Made by a program: the position numbers and the translations under genes. A model generated the notes under the pieces. The model made no database searches. It was not told where the DNA came from and was given only the letters and a program-made list of their open reading frames with translations. From contig URCR01000002.1 in the NCBI GenBank assembly GCA_900546325.1, positions 62,001-126,000 on the forward strand: a stretch of DNA of 64,000 bases, in the 5' to 3' direction. The DNA comes from an uncultured Lachnospiraceae bacterium. Lineage in GTDB: Bacteria; Bacillota; Clostridia; Lachnospirales; Lachnospiraceae. Shown here piece by piece: positions 23,132 to 32,865 of this stretch. Every line of letters starts with the position of its first letter. Positions within the stretch are counted from its first letter, which is position 1.

Positions 23132-24973
23132 TTAGCTCCTCTGGTTATTTTTCAGCGAGTAGTCCCACTTTGTCAGTGACAGATTGCAATTATAATACGG
23201 ATCTCCTTTTTTCAGAAGCCCGATCCAGTGACTTCTCATATATTCGATCTCCGTCTGGAATCTTCTGACCTTCCCCTTCGTATCCTCTGCACCTCTCGTC
23301 TTCGATTCGTAGTGATATAGCTCTGCGTACGGATCATAGACAACAAGATAACCCTTTTCTCTGACACGCAGGCAGAAATCCACGTCATTGAATGCCACCT
23401 TCAGTTTTTCCTCAAGCCCGCCTACCTGCTCAAATACAGAACGTTTTACAAGCATACAGGCCGCGGTGACCGCACTGAGATCAAGCTGGATCGATGCCTT
23501 GTGAAGATAGCCTGAGAATGCTCTCGGAAGTCCCACAAAAATACTTCCTGCAACGCCTCCGATCCCGATGATGATTCCCGCATGCTGGATCGTATTATCC
23601 GGGTAATATAGCTTCGCCCCGACAATTCCGACTTCTTTTCTCTGGCAGTGAGAGAGCATCTCTTCCATCCAGTCCCCGTTGATGATCTCCACATCATTAT
23701 TGAGAAGCAGAAGATAATCTCCTCTCGCATGACGGACACCGAAATTGTTGATCGCAGAATAATTAAATTCTCCTTCCCAGGTCACAATCTTGATCCGCTC
23801 TCCGGCAATCTTCTTATAGAAAGCAAATGTCTCCGGCTCCTCACTGTTATTTTCTACAATGATAATTTCGTAGTTCCTATAACTTGTCTTCTCACGGATC
23901 GAATCCAGACACTTTTTCAGGGCCTCCGACTGATCTTTATTCGGAATAATGATCGATACGAGCGGTTCTCCGCATACTTCATATTTTACCCGATAAAATC
24001 CAAGATCCTTCGTATGTTCCACCGCCCCCTTCGTGTGACAGCGTTCAAGATGTTCCTCGATCGCACGCTTTCCCGCGTCAAACGCATACATCTTGCTCGC
24101 CGGATTGTCGGCCGTTGACGCCTTATGGACACGCCAGTGATACAAGATTTTCGGAATATGCACAATCTGTTTTGCCTGCTCTGTACAGCGAAGAATTAAG
24201 TCATAATCCTGCGCTCCGTTAAATTCCGGGCGGAATCCTCCCACGCGACTGATCAGATCGTGGCTGGCTACGAAGAAGTGACAGATATAATTGTTGGATC
24301 TGAGAAGATCTAAATTGAAATCCGGTTTTAGGTGAGGCTGAAAATGTTCTTTCAGATCTGTCGTCACCTTATCCTCATCCGTATAGACCACTTCCGCCTC
24401 CGGACACTCATTTACCGCTTTTGCAATCTCGTACAATGCGTTCGGTGCGAGAAGATCATCGTGATCTAAAAGACCGATCCATTCTCCGGAAGCAATCTCC
24501 ATCGCTCTGTTTGTATTCTGGGAAATTCCTTTATTGTCCGGAATTTCCACCTCCTTGATCCGCGTATCTTTTTTATATTCTTCCAGAGTCTTTTTCAGTT
24601 CTTTGTTTTCCGGACTTGCATTTCCAATACACAACTCCCACTCGGAGTACGACTGACTTTGGACTGACTCGATCATCTGCCGCAAAAATGCCTGCGGGGT
24701 GTTATAAACCGGAACCACAATACTGATCAATGGCTTCCTTTTCCATTTTTCATTCTTTTGCTTCTCCAATTCTTCCGGCAAAGCTTTGTGATTCTCATAC
24801 CACTGCTCATAATCAACATCATCCGCCTGAAACCGCTCCGTAAGTTTTACCCAGAATTCCTTCGGACCATAATGTCTTAAATAAAGTATCCCCTTCTTAA
24901 TGTTGTAAGGGGATACTTTTTTCAAGACTTTTGTCCATTTAATTTTAAATGTCTTCGTCTCTTTTTCACTCAT
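23132..24973 (-). CDS. Two-domain GT2 glycosyltransferase
   Basis: A 613-residue enzyme with two consecutive GT2 catalytic domains. Domain 1 (about 80-310) has ISIVVPVYNTPQAFLRQMI and LLDHDDLLAPNALYE. Domain 2 (about 345-600) has VSIIIPNKDQSEALKKCL and LLLNNDVEIINGDW, plus AFNDVDFCLRVREKGY. Such double enzymes often add two sugars or alternate linkages in polymer synthesis. It is closely similar in layout to the 828-residue protein farther upstream. Both lie in the rhamnose/pyruvate wall-polymer cluster. Confidence 0.9.
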   Translation of the reverse strand: MSEKETKTFKIKWTKVLKKVSPYNIKKGILYLRHYGPKEFWVKLTERFQADDVDYEQWYENHKALPEELEKQKNEKWKRKPLISIVVPVYNTPQAFLRQMIESVQSQSYSEWELCIGNASPENKELKKTLEEYKKDTRIKEVEIPDNKGISQNTNRAMEIASGEWIGLLDHDDLLAPNALYEIAKAVNECPEAEVVYTDEDKVTTDLKEHFQPHLKPDFNLDLLRSNNYICHFFVASHDLISRVGGFRPEFNGAQDYDLILRCTEQAKQIVHIPKILYHWRVHKASTADNPASKMYAFDAGKRAIEEHLERCHTKGAVEHTKDLGFYRVKYEVCGEPLVSIIIPNKDQSEALKKCLDSIREKTSYRNYEIIIVENNSEEPETFAFYKKIAGERIKIVTWEGEFNYSAINNFGVRHARGDYLLLLNNDVEIINGDWMEEMLSHCQRKEVGIVGAKLYYPDNTIQHAGIIIGIGGVAGSIFVGLPRAFSGYLHKASIQLDLSAVTAACMLVKRSVFEQVGGLEEKLKVAFNDVDFCLRVREKGYLVVYDPYAELYHYESKTRGAEDTKGKVRRFQTEIEYMRSHWIGLLKKGDPYYNCNLSLTKWDYSLKNNQRS

Positions 24974-24989
24974 ATTTTTCTAAAACCTT

Positions 24990-25568
24990 CTATTTGGATT
25001 CATATTTTGACATATATCCCGGATATTCTGCATGACCGGTCTCCAATTTCTTCCCATCTACGGTGATCCGTATCGTCTCTCCATCAAAAGCATCCAAAAA
25101 AGTATTACAGATACATCCTACCGTCAGATACTCTCCCGATGATCCCTGCCCATTCAGGTATGTGGAAAATTTTTCAGACAAATCCAATTGTAATGCCTTT
25201 TTCCCATCTATCATCTTTTCTGTGCAGCTGATTACCTGCGTATCTGCCGGCACGACACCTTTTACTACAAGCTGCTCCCAAATCTTTTCTGCAGATACTT
25301 CTTCCAGTGCCACCTCTTCCGTTTCAAAACCAGATGCATCTTTATTTGCAAAATAAATTTTTATTTTCTGCTGTGACTGTTCTCCCTGCCCTGGCTCTGC
25401 CGTCTGACTCTGTTCTTCTTTCTCCTGTGTTTCCTGTGTACTTTCTTCCTCTTTTGCATCTTCCGTCTGAGCCTGCTCTTTCTTCGGCTCTGTTTCTTTC
25501 TGTCCACATCCTGTCATACTCAGGAGCAATACAAGAAAAATACACATTTGCTTCCATTTGCTTTTCAT
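24990..25568 (-). CDS. GerMN-domain lipoprotein
   Basis: A 192-residue lipoprotein. The signal ends in the lipobox LSMTGC, followed by an acidic Gln/Glu-rich linker (residues about 25-70). A GerMN domain (about 75-185, from IKIYFANKDASGFE to ITVDGKKLE) completes it. GerMN domains occur in spore germination GerM and in wall-associated lipoproteins; the exact job is unclear. The ATG at 25568, with AAGGAAGG upstream, gives a normal lipoprotein signal; an earlier start would add 28 unlikely residues and overlap rfbD. It sits between rfbD and the GT2 genes. Confidence 0.8.
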   Translation of the reverse strand: MKSKWKQMCIFLVLLLSMTGCGQKETEPKKEQAQTEDAKEEESTQETQEKEEQSQTAEPGQGEQSQQKIKIYFANKDASGFETEEVALEEVSAEKIWEQLVVKGVVPADTQVISCTEKMIDGKKALQLDLSEKFSTYLNGQGSSGEYLTVGCICNTFLDAFDGETIRITVDGKKLETGHAEYPGYMSKYESK

Positions 25569-25587
25569 GAAAATACCTTCCTTCATT

Positions 25588-26430
25588 CTAGCGAATCTCG
25601 CCGAGATATCTTTCCAATGCATTCTGCCATATCGGAAGCCGGTGGAATCCATTGATATCCAGCTTCTCCTTACTCATTCTGCTGTTCTTAGGTCTCTTCG
25701 CCTTCGCCGGGAACATATCGCTTGTAACCGGATTTACTTTCACTTCTACGCCTGCCTGTCTGAAAATCTCTTTTGCAAATTCATACCAGGTGCAAAGCCC
25801 TTCATTTGTGGCATGGTATCTTCCATATTTGTCGCTCTCTGCCATATCCACAAGCAATACCGCAAGATCATAAGTATAAGTCGGGGAACCCACTTGATCA
25901 TCAACAACATTCAGTTCTTCATGAGTTTCCGAAAGCTTCAGCATTGTCTTGATAAAGTTCTTTCCATTCACACCGAATACCCATGCAATACGAACGATAA
26001 AATATTTTTCCAGATGCTTTTCTACTGCAAGTTCTCCTTCATATTTCGTCTGTCCGTATACATTTAAAGGATGTCTCTCATCATCCGGTTCCCATGGTCT
26101 CTCTCCCTCTCCGTCGAACACATAATCGGTACTGATATAGATCATTTTCAGATCCAGCTTTTTACATACCCTTGCAATATTCTCTGTTCCTTCTGCATTC
26201 ACTCTCCGACAGAGTTCCACATTATCTTCCGCCGCATCTACTGCCGTGTAAGCCGCACAGTGAATCACCGCTTCTACATCTGCTTCCGTAATAACCTTCT
26301 CAACTGAAACAGCATCTGTAATATCCATCTCTTCAATGTCAACTGCAACTGCTGTATGTCCTCTCTTTTCCAGCTCATTTACGACATCATATCCAAGCTG
26401 TCCTTTTGTCCCTGTTACTAATACTTTCAT
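25588..26430 (-). CDS. rfbD: dTDP-4-dehydrorhamnose reductase
   Basis: A 280-residue short-chain dehydrogenase making dTDP-L-rhamnose in the last step of the pathway. GTKGQLGYDV is the NAD(P)-binding glycine motif. YISTDYVFDGEG, the YGQTKYEGE catalytic Tyr-x3-Lys and FGVNGKNFI are characteristic of RmlD/RfbD. The other pathway genes (rfbA, rfbB, rfbC) lie 5-9 kb upstream. GGAGG precedes the ATG. Confidence 0.95.
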   Translation of the reverse strand: MKVLVTGTKGQLGYDVVNELEKRGHTAVAVDIEEMDITDAVSVEKVITEADVEAVIHCAAYTAVDAAEDNVELCRRVNAEGTENIARVCKKLDLKMIYISTDYVFDGEGERPWEPDDERHPLNVYGQTKYEGELAVEKHLEKYFIVRIAWVFGVNGKNFIKTMLKLSETHEELNVVDDQVGSPTYTYDLAVLLVDMAESDKYGRYHATNEGLCTWYEFAKEIFRQAGVEVKVNPVTSDMFPAKAKRPKNSRMSKEKLDINGFHRLPIWQNALERYLGEIR

Positions 26431-26455
26431 CTGCGCCCTCCATTTTTAATCTGTT

Positions 26456-28942
26456 TTACCCCAAAGTAAATGGTGCCTGTGTGACAGGAAAATTCGGATT
26501 ATAGAACGGATCCCCTTTTTCCAATATCTCCGGCCATTTCTTCTGGAATTTTTTCACTTCATTTTCAAATCGTGCCAGTTTTTCAGGTGTATCTTCATAT
26601 CCTCTTGACTTCGATTCATAATGATACCATTCTGCAAACGCATTATAGACGATCAATTTGTCTAATGCCCGAAGCTGAAGGCAATAGTCCACATCATTAC
26701 ATGCAACTACAAATTGCTCATCAAAACCTCCTACTTGTAAAAACAGTTCCTTTTTCGTCAGCATACACGCTGCTGTCACGGCACTGTAATTGCAGTTGAT
26801 CATTGCTCTTACCATGTAACCATAATCTTCTCTGCCGATTCCCGTATTGACATGTCCTGCATATCCTCCAAAGCCAACAACAACTCCTGCATGCTGTACC
26901 GTATCATCTTCATATAGAAGTTTTGCACCAACAGCTCCTACCTCTTCTCTCATGCAGCATCCCAGCATTTCCTGCAGCGCGTTCTCTGAAATCATTTCTG
27001 TATCATTGTTTAAAAATAATAGGTATGCACCGTTTGTATACTGCACACCAAAGTTATTGATGGCAGAATAATTGAAGCTCCCTTCCCATGTAACCACTTT
27101 TACATTGTCAAATTCTTCTTGAATTTTCTCATAGTAAGAAAAGGTCTCTGTCTCTGTGCTATTATTTTCTACAATAATCATCTCAAAATTCCGGTAGCTG
27201 CTCTTCTCCTGAACTGATCGAATACAAACATCAAGATCTTTCGTGTGGTCTTTGTTCGGAATGACTATGGAAATCAATGGATTCCCCTTTGTTTCATATT
27301 TGACGTGGTACATTCCCCACAATCCTTGATGCTCCACACTCGCCGCAATGTTCATCCGTTTCAAATGATCTTCAATCGCCCGCTTTCCTGCGTCATACGC
27401 ATACATTTTGCTTTCCGGATCACCTGCCACTGAATTCTGATGAATTCTCCAGTGATACAGAATCATAGCAATATGTTTGATTTTCTCCGAGTTTTCAATA
27501 CATCTAAACATCAGATCATAATCCTGTGATCCATCATATTCTGATCGGAATCCACCGATTTTGCTCATAATCGAATGTTTTACTACAAAAAAGTGTGTAA
27601 TATAGTTGTGCGAACGGAAAAGATCCATACTAAAATCCGGTTTAAAATTAGGATCATTGTGTTCTTTTCCATCTCCGCTGATCTTATCCTCATCAGTATA
27701 CAGAATATCGTAATCATCTTCCTGCAGGGCATTGACAATCTCATATAATGCATTTTCTGCCAGAATATCGTCATGATCAAACAATCCAATATAATCTCCG
27801 GTTGCCAATTCTAGTGCCGCATTTGTATTATCTGCAATTCCCAGATTCTTTTCTAACAGACGGTACTTAATTCTTGAATCTTTCCTTGCATAGTCCTCAA
27901 GAATTCTTTCCACAACCTGATCGCCTTCACTTCCATCTGCAATGCAAAGTTCCCAGTTTCCATAAGTCTGATTCACAACAGAATTGATCATCTCTCGCAA
28001 AAAGACTTCCGGTGTCCGGTAGGTCGGTACAATAATACTGATTTTCGACTGTTTTTCAAACTTTTTCTGCCTTTGCATCTCCAACTCTTCTTTTGTTGGA
28101 AGTTGTTCTGCAAACCACTCAGAGTACGGTTTCTCTGTTCGATTCACTCCCTGGATAATATATGACTTTAATCCACGAACACCATTTTCTCTTACATAGC
28201 GGAATACTTTTTTTACAGTTTTGGGATTTGTCTTCTTAATTCCCTGTCTCACAAATCCAACTGTCGACTTCACCTTCTGCTTCTTTAATAACTTCTGTGG
28301 CTCCAAATGAACATTTATCGCATTTATTCCGTCCGCCAGCCGTAACTTATATATCTTTTCTTTCTCATATGGGAATTCTAAATGGAATCCGCATCTGCAA
28401 TTTTCCTTTGATACAAAGCCTGCTTCTATCAGGTCCGCTCGATTCAGTATCTGGAGCATTGCTTTCTCTTCCTTTTCACTGTTGTCAAATACTTGAATCT
28501 TCATTTTTCCTTCTTTTGTATTTGTGAATGCCCATCCTGATACTACAATTTTCTCACGATCAATGTAATACTGCTCAATATTATGTGAGATCGTGCTGCG
28601 ATCGATAATCGCTTCTATTTCCTGCCTATCAAGTTTTTTTACAAGTTTTTTTTCGTTCCCTGACCGAATGTAAAATCGAAAGTCATCAATGGTCTTTTCC
28701 GGATCCACATACACTTTTATATGAAATCCACACATTTTATCCACTTTCGCCTTTTTAAACTTCTCTACCACATCTGGACGTTTGATGCTTTTTAGTCTAT
28801 TTGGCACTACATTTCCATTGATCTCAGTAATCATTTCTAATGGCTGTCCACTTTTTTCAAATGCCCATCCATTGATTCTTATATATGCTTCATCAGGCTT
28901 AATCCGGTATTTTATTACATCAATACAACTTTTATACTGCAT
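26456..28942 (-). CDS. Large two-domain GT2 glycosyltransferase with N-terminal extension
   Basis: An 828-residue protein. The first 230 residues hold two beta-rich repeats (each with RINGWAF or VSGWAFTN and a CGFH(I/L) segment) not found in ordinary GT2 enzymes. Two GT2 catalytic domains follow. The first has ISIIVPTYRTPEVFLREMI and LFDHDDILAENALYE; the second has ISIVIPNKDHTKDLDVCI, LFLNNDTEMISE and VACNDVDYCLQ. The overall layout matches the 613-residue enzyme, which lacks the N-terminal repeats. It is probably a processive wall-polymer glycosyltransferase. The role of the N-terminal repeats is unknown. Confidence 0.88.
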   Translation of the reverse strand: MQYKSCIDVIKYRIKPDEAYIRINGWAFEKSGQPLEMITEINGNVVPNRLKSIKRPDVVEKFKKAKVDKMCGFHIKVYVDPEKTIDDFRFYIRSGNEKKLVKKLDRQEIEAIIDRSTISHNIEQYYIDREKIVVSGWAFTNTKEGKMKIQVFDNSEKEEKAMLQILNRADLIEAGFVSKENCRCGFHLEFPYEKEKIYKLRLADGINAINVHLEPQKLLKKQKVKSTVGFVRQGIKKTNPKTVKKVFRYVRENGVRGLKSYIIQGVNRTEKPYSEWFAEQLPTKEELEMQRQKKFEKQSKISIIVPTYRTPEVFLREMINSVVNQTYGNWELCIADGSEGDQVVERILEDYARKDSRIKYRLLEKNLGIADNTNAALELATGDYIGLFDHDDILAENALYEIVNALQEDDYDILYTDEDKISGDGKEHNDPNFKPDFSMDLFRSHNYITHFFVVKHSIMSKIGGFRSEYDGSQDYDLMFRCIENSEKIKHIAMILYHWRIHQNSVAGDPESKMYAYDAGKRAIEDHLKRMNIAASVEHQGLWGMYHVKYETKGNPLISIVIPNKDHTKDLDVCIRSVQEKSSYRNFEMIIVENNSTETETFSYYEKIQEEFDNVKVVTWEGSFNYSAINNFGVQYTNGAYLLFLNNDTEMISENALQEMLGCCMREEVGAVGAKLLYEDDTVQHAGVVVGFGGYAGHVNTGIGREDYGYMVRAMINCNYSAVTAACMLTKKELFLQVGGFDEQFVVACNDVDYCLQLRALDKLIVYNAFAEWYHYESKSRGYEDTPEKLARFENEVKKFQKKWPEILEKGDPFYNPNFPVTQAPFTLG

Positions 28943-28961
28943 GTTTCCTCCACTCTGTTTT

Positions 28962-29567
28962 CTATTTCAAAAATCTGTACAACAATTTCACAAAGCCAAC
29001 GACATAGAGCTGTAATCCGATCAAAACAATAAAGTCTTCCCAGTTAAATTCTTTTGCCTGCACTTTCATTACAAGTGCCTGATCTTGTTCCTCCCCATTT
29101 ACTTCAAGAGATTCTGCACTCTCTGCCTTTTTCGTTGTAAAAATACTGATTCCTTCTCCATTTTTTATTCCATCTGATACGATTGTAAAGCGGTACTGCT
29201 CTCCCTTACTTTCTTTGACCTCCGGAAAAGTAATCTCTTTGTACTCATTATCTGTCACTTCAGAAACTTTCAATACTCCTTCTGTAATTACCGAATCATC
29301 TGCTGTATTTACAAGCCTATAATTCATTTCACTGTCATTTACCCGTCCCCATGTAGATGTTCTGATAAAAAGTGCATTCATTCCATTGTACTCTGCCGTG
29401 AATTCCTGCTCAATCTTTGCTTCCCCGCTGATTTCACCTACATTCTGATATTCGGCCGCATCTACCGTTGTATCATATACCGGCTGCTTCCACTGCCCAT
29501 ATGCATGAACTGCACCGACAGCTACCATCAGAAGTATCATGATGATTGTTTTTACTATTTTTTTCAT
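28962..29567 (-). CDS. Membrane-anchored exported protein of unknown function
   Basis: A 201-residue protein with an N-terminal membrane segment (about 5-22), an extracellular beta-rich domain (about 35-165, with FIRTSTWGRVNDSEMNYRL) and a C-terminal membrane helix (WEDFIVLIGLQLYVVGFVKLL). The domain resembles the jelly-roll-like part at the start of the DUF2142 protein in this window. It sits directly downstream of the Wzt gene and before the large GT2. I do not recognise a named family; a link to polysaccharide export is inferred from position only. Confidence 0.7.
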   Translation of the reverse strand: MKKIVKTIIMILLMVAVGAVHAYGQWKQPVYDTTVDAAEYQNVGEISGEAKIEQEFTAEYNGMNALFIRTSTWGRVNDSEMNYRLVNTADDSVITEGVLKVSEVTDNEYKEITFPEVKESKGEQYRFTIVSDGIKNGEGISIFTTKKAESAESLEVNGEEQDQALVMKVQAKEFNWEDFIVLIGLQLYVVGFVKLLYRFLK

Positions 29568-29592
29568 AATAAACCTCACTTCTGTTCTTCTT

Positions 29593-30327
29593 TTAGTATG
29601 CCTGTTCATAAAGCGCACAGACTTCCTCTGTCGGCCCGATCATCTTGACTTTTCCTTTTTCAATCCACAAGGTTTTTGTACATAGTTTCTTTACCTGCTC
29701 AATACTGTGGGAAACAAATAAAATCGATGTATCCTTTTTCATCATCTGTTGAATACGCTTTTCGCACTTCTGCTGGAAACGAAAATCTCCAACAGAGAGT
29801 ACTTCATCTACGATCAGAATATCCGGTGTACCGATTGTTGCAATCGCGAAAGCCAATCTTGCAAGCATACCTGAAGAAAAGTTTTTAATCGGTACATCCA
29901 TAAAATCTCTGAGTTCCGAGAATTCTACAATATCCTCATAATGCTTTTCCATAGACTTTCTATCATACCCTAGGATTGCTCCATTTAAGAATACATTTTC
30001 TCTTGCTGTAAGATCATGGTCAAACCCTGCCCCAAGTTCTATGAGTGGCGCTACGCTTCCGAAAACCTTCACACTGCCCTTAAACGGCTTTAAAACACCC
30101 GCCACTGTTTTTAACAGTGTACTTTTCCCGCAGCCATTCAGACCGATCAGTGCAACTGACTCTCCTTTTTCCACGGTCAGGCTGACATCCTGAAGCGCCA
30201 TAAATTCATCATACTCAATCTGGTTTTTAATTTTTTTAATAATATACTCTTTAATACTGTCAATCCGTTCCCGTGATAGATGAAATTTTACAGAAACATT
30301 TGAAACTTCTACCATAATTTCCGACAT
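29593..30327 (-). CDS. ABC polysaccharide exporter ATPase (Wzt/TagH type)
   Basis: A 244-residue ATP-binding subunit exporting a lipid-linked wall polymer. It shows Walker A GLNGCGKSTLLKT, the signature NFSSGMLARLAFA, Walker B ILIVDEVLSVGD and the H-loop FVSHSIEQV. The opening VSNVSVKFHLSRER is typical of the Wzt/TagH branch. It lacks the C-terminal carbohydrate-binding domain of O-antigen Wzt proteins. The ATG at 30327 is preferred; an upstream extension would overlap the permease gene. It pairs with the Wzm gene that ends 10 bp upstream. Confidence 0.93.
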   Translation of the reverse strand: MSEIMVEVSNVSVKFHLSRERIDSIKEYIIKKIKNQIEYDEFMALQDVSLTVEKGESVALIGLNGCGKSTLLKTVAGVLKPFKGSVKVFGSVAPLIELGAGFDHDLTARENVFLNGAILGYDRKSMEKHYEDIVEFSELRDFMDVPIKNFSSGMLARLAFAIATIGTPDILIVDEVLSVGDFRFQQKCEKRIQQMMKKDTSILFVSHSIEQVKKLCTKTLWIEKGKVKMIGPTEEVCALYEQAY

Positions 30328-30337
30328 ATGTTCTCTC

Positions 30338-31114
30338 CTAAATATTAAGAATAAATTTATCCTGATTCTTGTAAAATACAAACAGCCCAAATAAAAATGT
30401 GCAGACTGCAATCGTGACACTTGTCAAAAGCTGTCCGGCTGTCGGAAGTGTGTTATAGAACATTAAATTTCTAAACATATTTAAAATTCCTGTCAGCGGA
30501 TTTAATTCTACAAAGAAACGTATTTTTGCAGGCAGAATAGAAATAGGATAAATAACCGGTGTCAAATAAGTCAGTGCAGTAATTAAGACCCCATACAAAT
30601 GAATGATATCCCTGAATTTTACAGCAACCGTTGCCAAAAGCAGACCAATCCCTGTTGAAAAAACAATCAGAATACTCATCGGAACAACAAGAAGCAACAC
30701 GGTAAAATTCAATTCAATATCAGAAAATACCATCACGACTATCAATGCACAGAAGGAAGCCATTACATTTACAATGCTCGATGCAACTCTTGAAAGTGTA
30801 AATAGATATTTGGGAATATATACTTTTTTAATCAACGGTGCGTTATTGATAATCGATGACATTGCACTTGAAGTTGACTCTGAAAAAAAGTTAAACACAA
30901 CTTGTCCACTCAAAATATATAGCGGATAATTTTCCACTTGAAACTTGAAAATATGTGAAAATACAACCGACAATACAAGCATCATGAGCAACGGGTTCAA
31001 CAGTGTCCACAATACCCCCAAAATAGAACGTCTGTACTTTGTCTTAATATCTCGTGTGACCAGCTCCGTCAAAAGTGGTCGGAATTTCAAAAAATTCTGT
31101 ATATATACTGACAC
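30338..31114 (-). CDS. ABC polysaccharide exporter permease (Wzm/TagG type)
   Basis: A 258-residue integral membrane protein with about six membrane helices. It has the ABC-2 type opening TRDIKTKYRRSILGVLWTLLNPLLMM, split across the amphipathic helix, and ALTYLTPVIYPISILP near the middle. GTG at 31114 is the start, with GGAGGATAAACT just upstream. It forms the channel for the ATPase encoded directly after it. Confidence 0.93.
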   Translation of the reverse strand: MSVYIQNFLKFRPLLTELVTRDIKTKYRRSILGVLWTLLNPLLMMLVLSVVFSHIFKFQVENYPLYILSGQVVFNFFSESTSSAMSSIINNAPLIKKVYIPKYLFTLSRVASSIVNVMASFCALIVVMVFSDIELNFTVLLLVVPMSILIVFSTGIGLLLATVAVKFRDIIHLYGVLITALTYLTPVIYPISILPAKIRFFVELNPLTGILNMFRNLMFYNTLPTAGQLLTSVTIAVCTFLFGLFVFYKNQDKFILNI

Positions 31115-31128
31115 AGTTTATCCTCCAA

Positions 31129-31686
31129 TTACTTGTCTTTTTTTAGTGCTTTGATTCCAGTCCATTTCTGGTCCTTTTCAGAAATTGTCAGTTCCATTCC
31201 TTCCAGGATCGGCCACTCAATTCCGATATCCGGATCATTCCATGCAAGTCCGCCCTCATCGTTCGGATGATAAAAATCAGTACATTTGTATGCAAACTCA
31301 GCTGTATCAGAAAGAACTAAAAATCCATGCGCAAAATCCTTCGGAATGAAAAACTGCTTCTTATTTTCAGCAGAGAGAAGCACTCCATACCATTGTCCGT
31401 ATGTCTCAGATTCTTCTCTTAAGTCAACTGCCACATCAAACACTTCCCCGCTCACTACGCGCACAAGCTTATCCTGCGGAAAATTAATCTGAAAATGTAA
31501 TCCTCTTAATACTCCTTTCTTAGAGCTTGACTGATTGTCCTGGACAAATTCCATATCAATTCCCGCTTCTTTATAATCATTGTAATTATATGTTTCCATA
31601 AAATATCCGCGTTCATCTCCGAACACTGTCGGGGTAATCACTTTCAATCCTTCGATTTCACATGTTTCTACTGTAATTTTTCCCAT
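31129..31686 (-). CDS. rfbC: dTDP-4-dehydrorhamnose 3,5-epimerase
   Basis: A 185-residue cupin-fold epimerase. VLRGLHFQ carries the catalytic His, and the DLREESETYGQWYGV, IPKDFAHGF and ECT-equivalent YKCTDFYHP segments are characteristic. It catalyses the third step of dTDP-L-rhamnose synthesis. It follows rfbA by 37 bp and precedes the exporter genes. Confidence 0.95.
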   Translation of the reverse strand: MGKITVETCEIEGLKVITPTVFGDERGYFMETYNYNDYKEAGIDMEFVQDNQSSSKKGVLRGLHFQINFPQDKLVRVVSGEVFDVAVDLREESETYGQWYGVLLSAENKKQFFIPKDFAHGFLVLSDTAEFAYKCTDFYHPNDEGGLAWNDPDIGIEWPILEGMELTISEKDQKWTGIKALKKDK

Positions 31687-31723
31687 TGAAATTTCCTTCT
31701 TTCTTTTTATTTGCAGGCGGTTC

Positions 31724-32593
31724 TTATAATCCTTCTGCGATCTCCATCAAATATTTTCCGTATGCAGTCTTCAACAGCGGCTGTGCCAGCTTGATCAGCT
31801 GCTCCTTGTCAATAAATCCTCTTTTGTAAGCAATCTCTTCAATACATGAAATGTAAAGTCCCTGACGCTTCTGGAACGCCGCCACAAAGTCTGCAGCATC
31901 TAAAAGTGCATCGTGATTTCCTGTATCCAACCACGCAAATCCACGTCCTAATGTCTCTACATGGAGATCGCCTCTCTGAAGATAAGCGTTATTGACACTT
32001 GTAATCTCAATTTCTCCGCGGGCAGACGGCTTTACATTCTTTGCAATTTCCACCACATCATTATCATAAAAATACAATCCCGGAACCGCATAGTTTGACT
32101 TCGGATGCTCCGGTTTTTCCTCAATTGAAAGTGCTTTTCCGTTTTCATCAAACTCTACCACACCATACTCCCTAGGATCTCTTACATAATATCCGAAAAT
32201 AGTTGCCCCTGATTCTCTGGCTGCCACATCGCGCAGAATCTTTGAAAAGCTCTGGCCATAGAAAATATTATCTCCCAAAATCAATGCCACACTGTCATTT
32301 CCGATAAATTTTTCCCCGATAATAAATGCATCTGCCAGTCCTCTTGGACTTTCCTGTACCGCATAGGACATCTTTAATCCCAAATCTTCTCCTGTTCCAA
32401 GCAGTTCCTCAAACACCGGAAGATCTCTTGGAGTAGATATTACAAGAATCTCCCTGATCCCTGCCAGCATCAGAATCGATAACGGATAATAGATCATCGG
32501 TTTGTCATAGACCGGCATAATCTGCTTTGACACCGCTTTTGTCAACGGATAAAGTCTTGTTCCTGAACCACCTGCTAAAATAATACCTTTCAT
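31724..32593 (-). CDS. rfbA: Glucose-1-phosphate thymidylyltransferase
   Basis: A 289-residue nucleotidyltransferase making dTDP-glucose. It starts MKGIILAGGSGTRLYPLT and has the YYPLSILMLAGI and LILGDNIFYG motifs plus the RGFAWLDTGNHDALLDA ending. The ATG at 32593 is fixed by family length and by GGAGGTAC. A strong promoter lies about 100 bp upstream, so it starts the rfbA-rfbC-wzm-wzt run. Confidence 0.96.
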   Translation of the reverse strand: MKGIILAGGSGTRLYPLTKAVSKQIMPVYDKPMIYYPLSILMLAGIREILVISTPRDLPVFEELLGTGEDLGLKMSYAVQESPRGLADAFIIGEKFIGNDSVALILGDNIFYGQSFSKILRDVAARESGATIFGYYVRDPREYGVVEFDENGKALSIEEKPEHPKSNYAVPGLYFYDNDVVEIAKNVKPSARGEIEITSVNNAYLQRGDLHVETLGRGFAWLDTGNHDALLDAADFVAAFQKRQGLYISCIEEIAYKRGFIDKEQLIKLAQPLLKTAYGKYLMEIAEGL

Positions 32594-32690
32594 TAATAAG
32601 TACCTCCTACATTTTATATGCGTTAATCTTATAGCTTTCCTAGTACTGGCAATCTGCAATTTTCTGCAACTGCACATTAAGTCACGTTGT

Positions 32691-32719
32691 ATTATAGCAC
32701 TTCCTTCTGTCTTTTTCAA
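32691..32719 (-). promoter_or_regulatory. rfbA operon promoter
   Basis: Minus-strand -35 TTGAAA (32714-32719) and -10 TATAAT (32691-32696) with a 17-bp spacer. Confidence 0.8.
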
Positions 32720-32806
32720 TCTCTGAGATTTTTTTCATACTTTCTTCAGATTTTCTATAATCCCTCACTCTTTCTACTTTTCCCCATCTTCTTATATTCA
32801 TACCAC

Positions 32807-32835
32807 TTTACAAACTTCTCTTCCCATGATACGCT
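32807..32835 (+). promoter_or_regulatory. Weak promoter of the rightward GT2 gene
   Basis: TTTACA (32807-32812) and TACGCT (32830-32835) with a 17-bp spacer, about 30 bp before the start codon. Confidence 0.4.
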
Positions 32836-32865
32836 GACACTACTAACAGAATTGAGAGGTGTTTT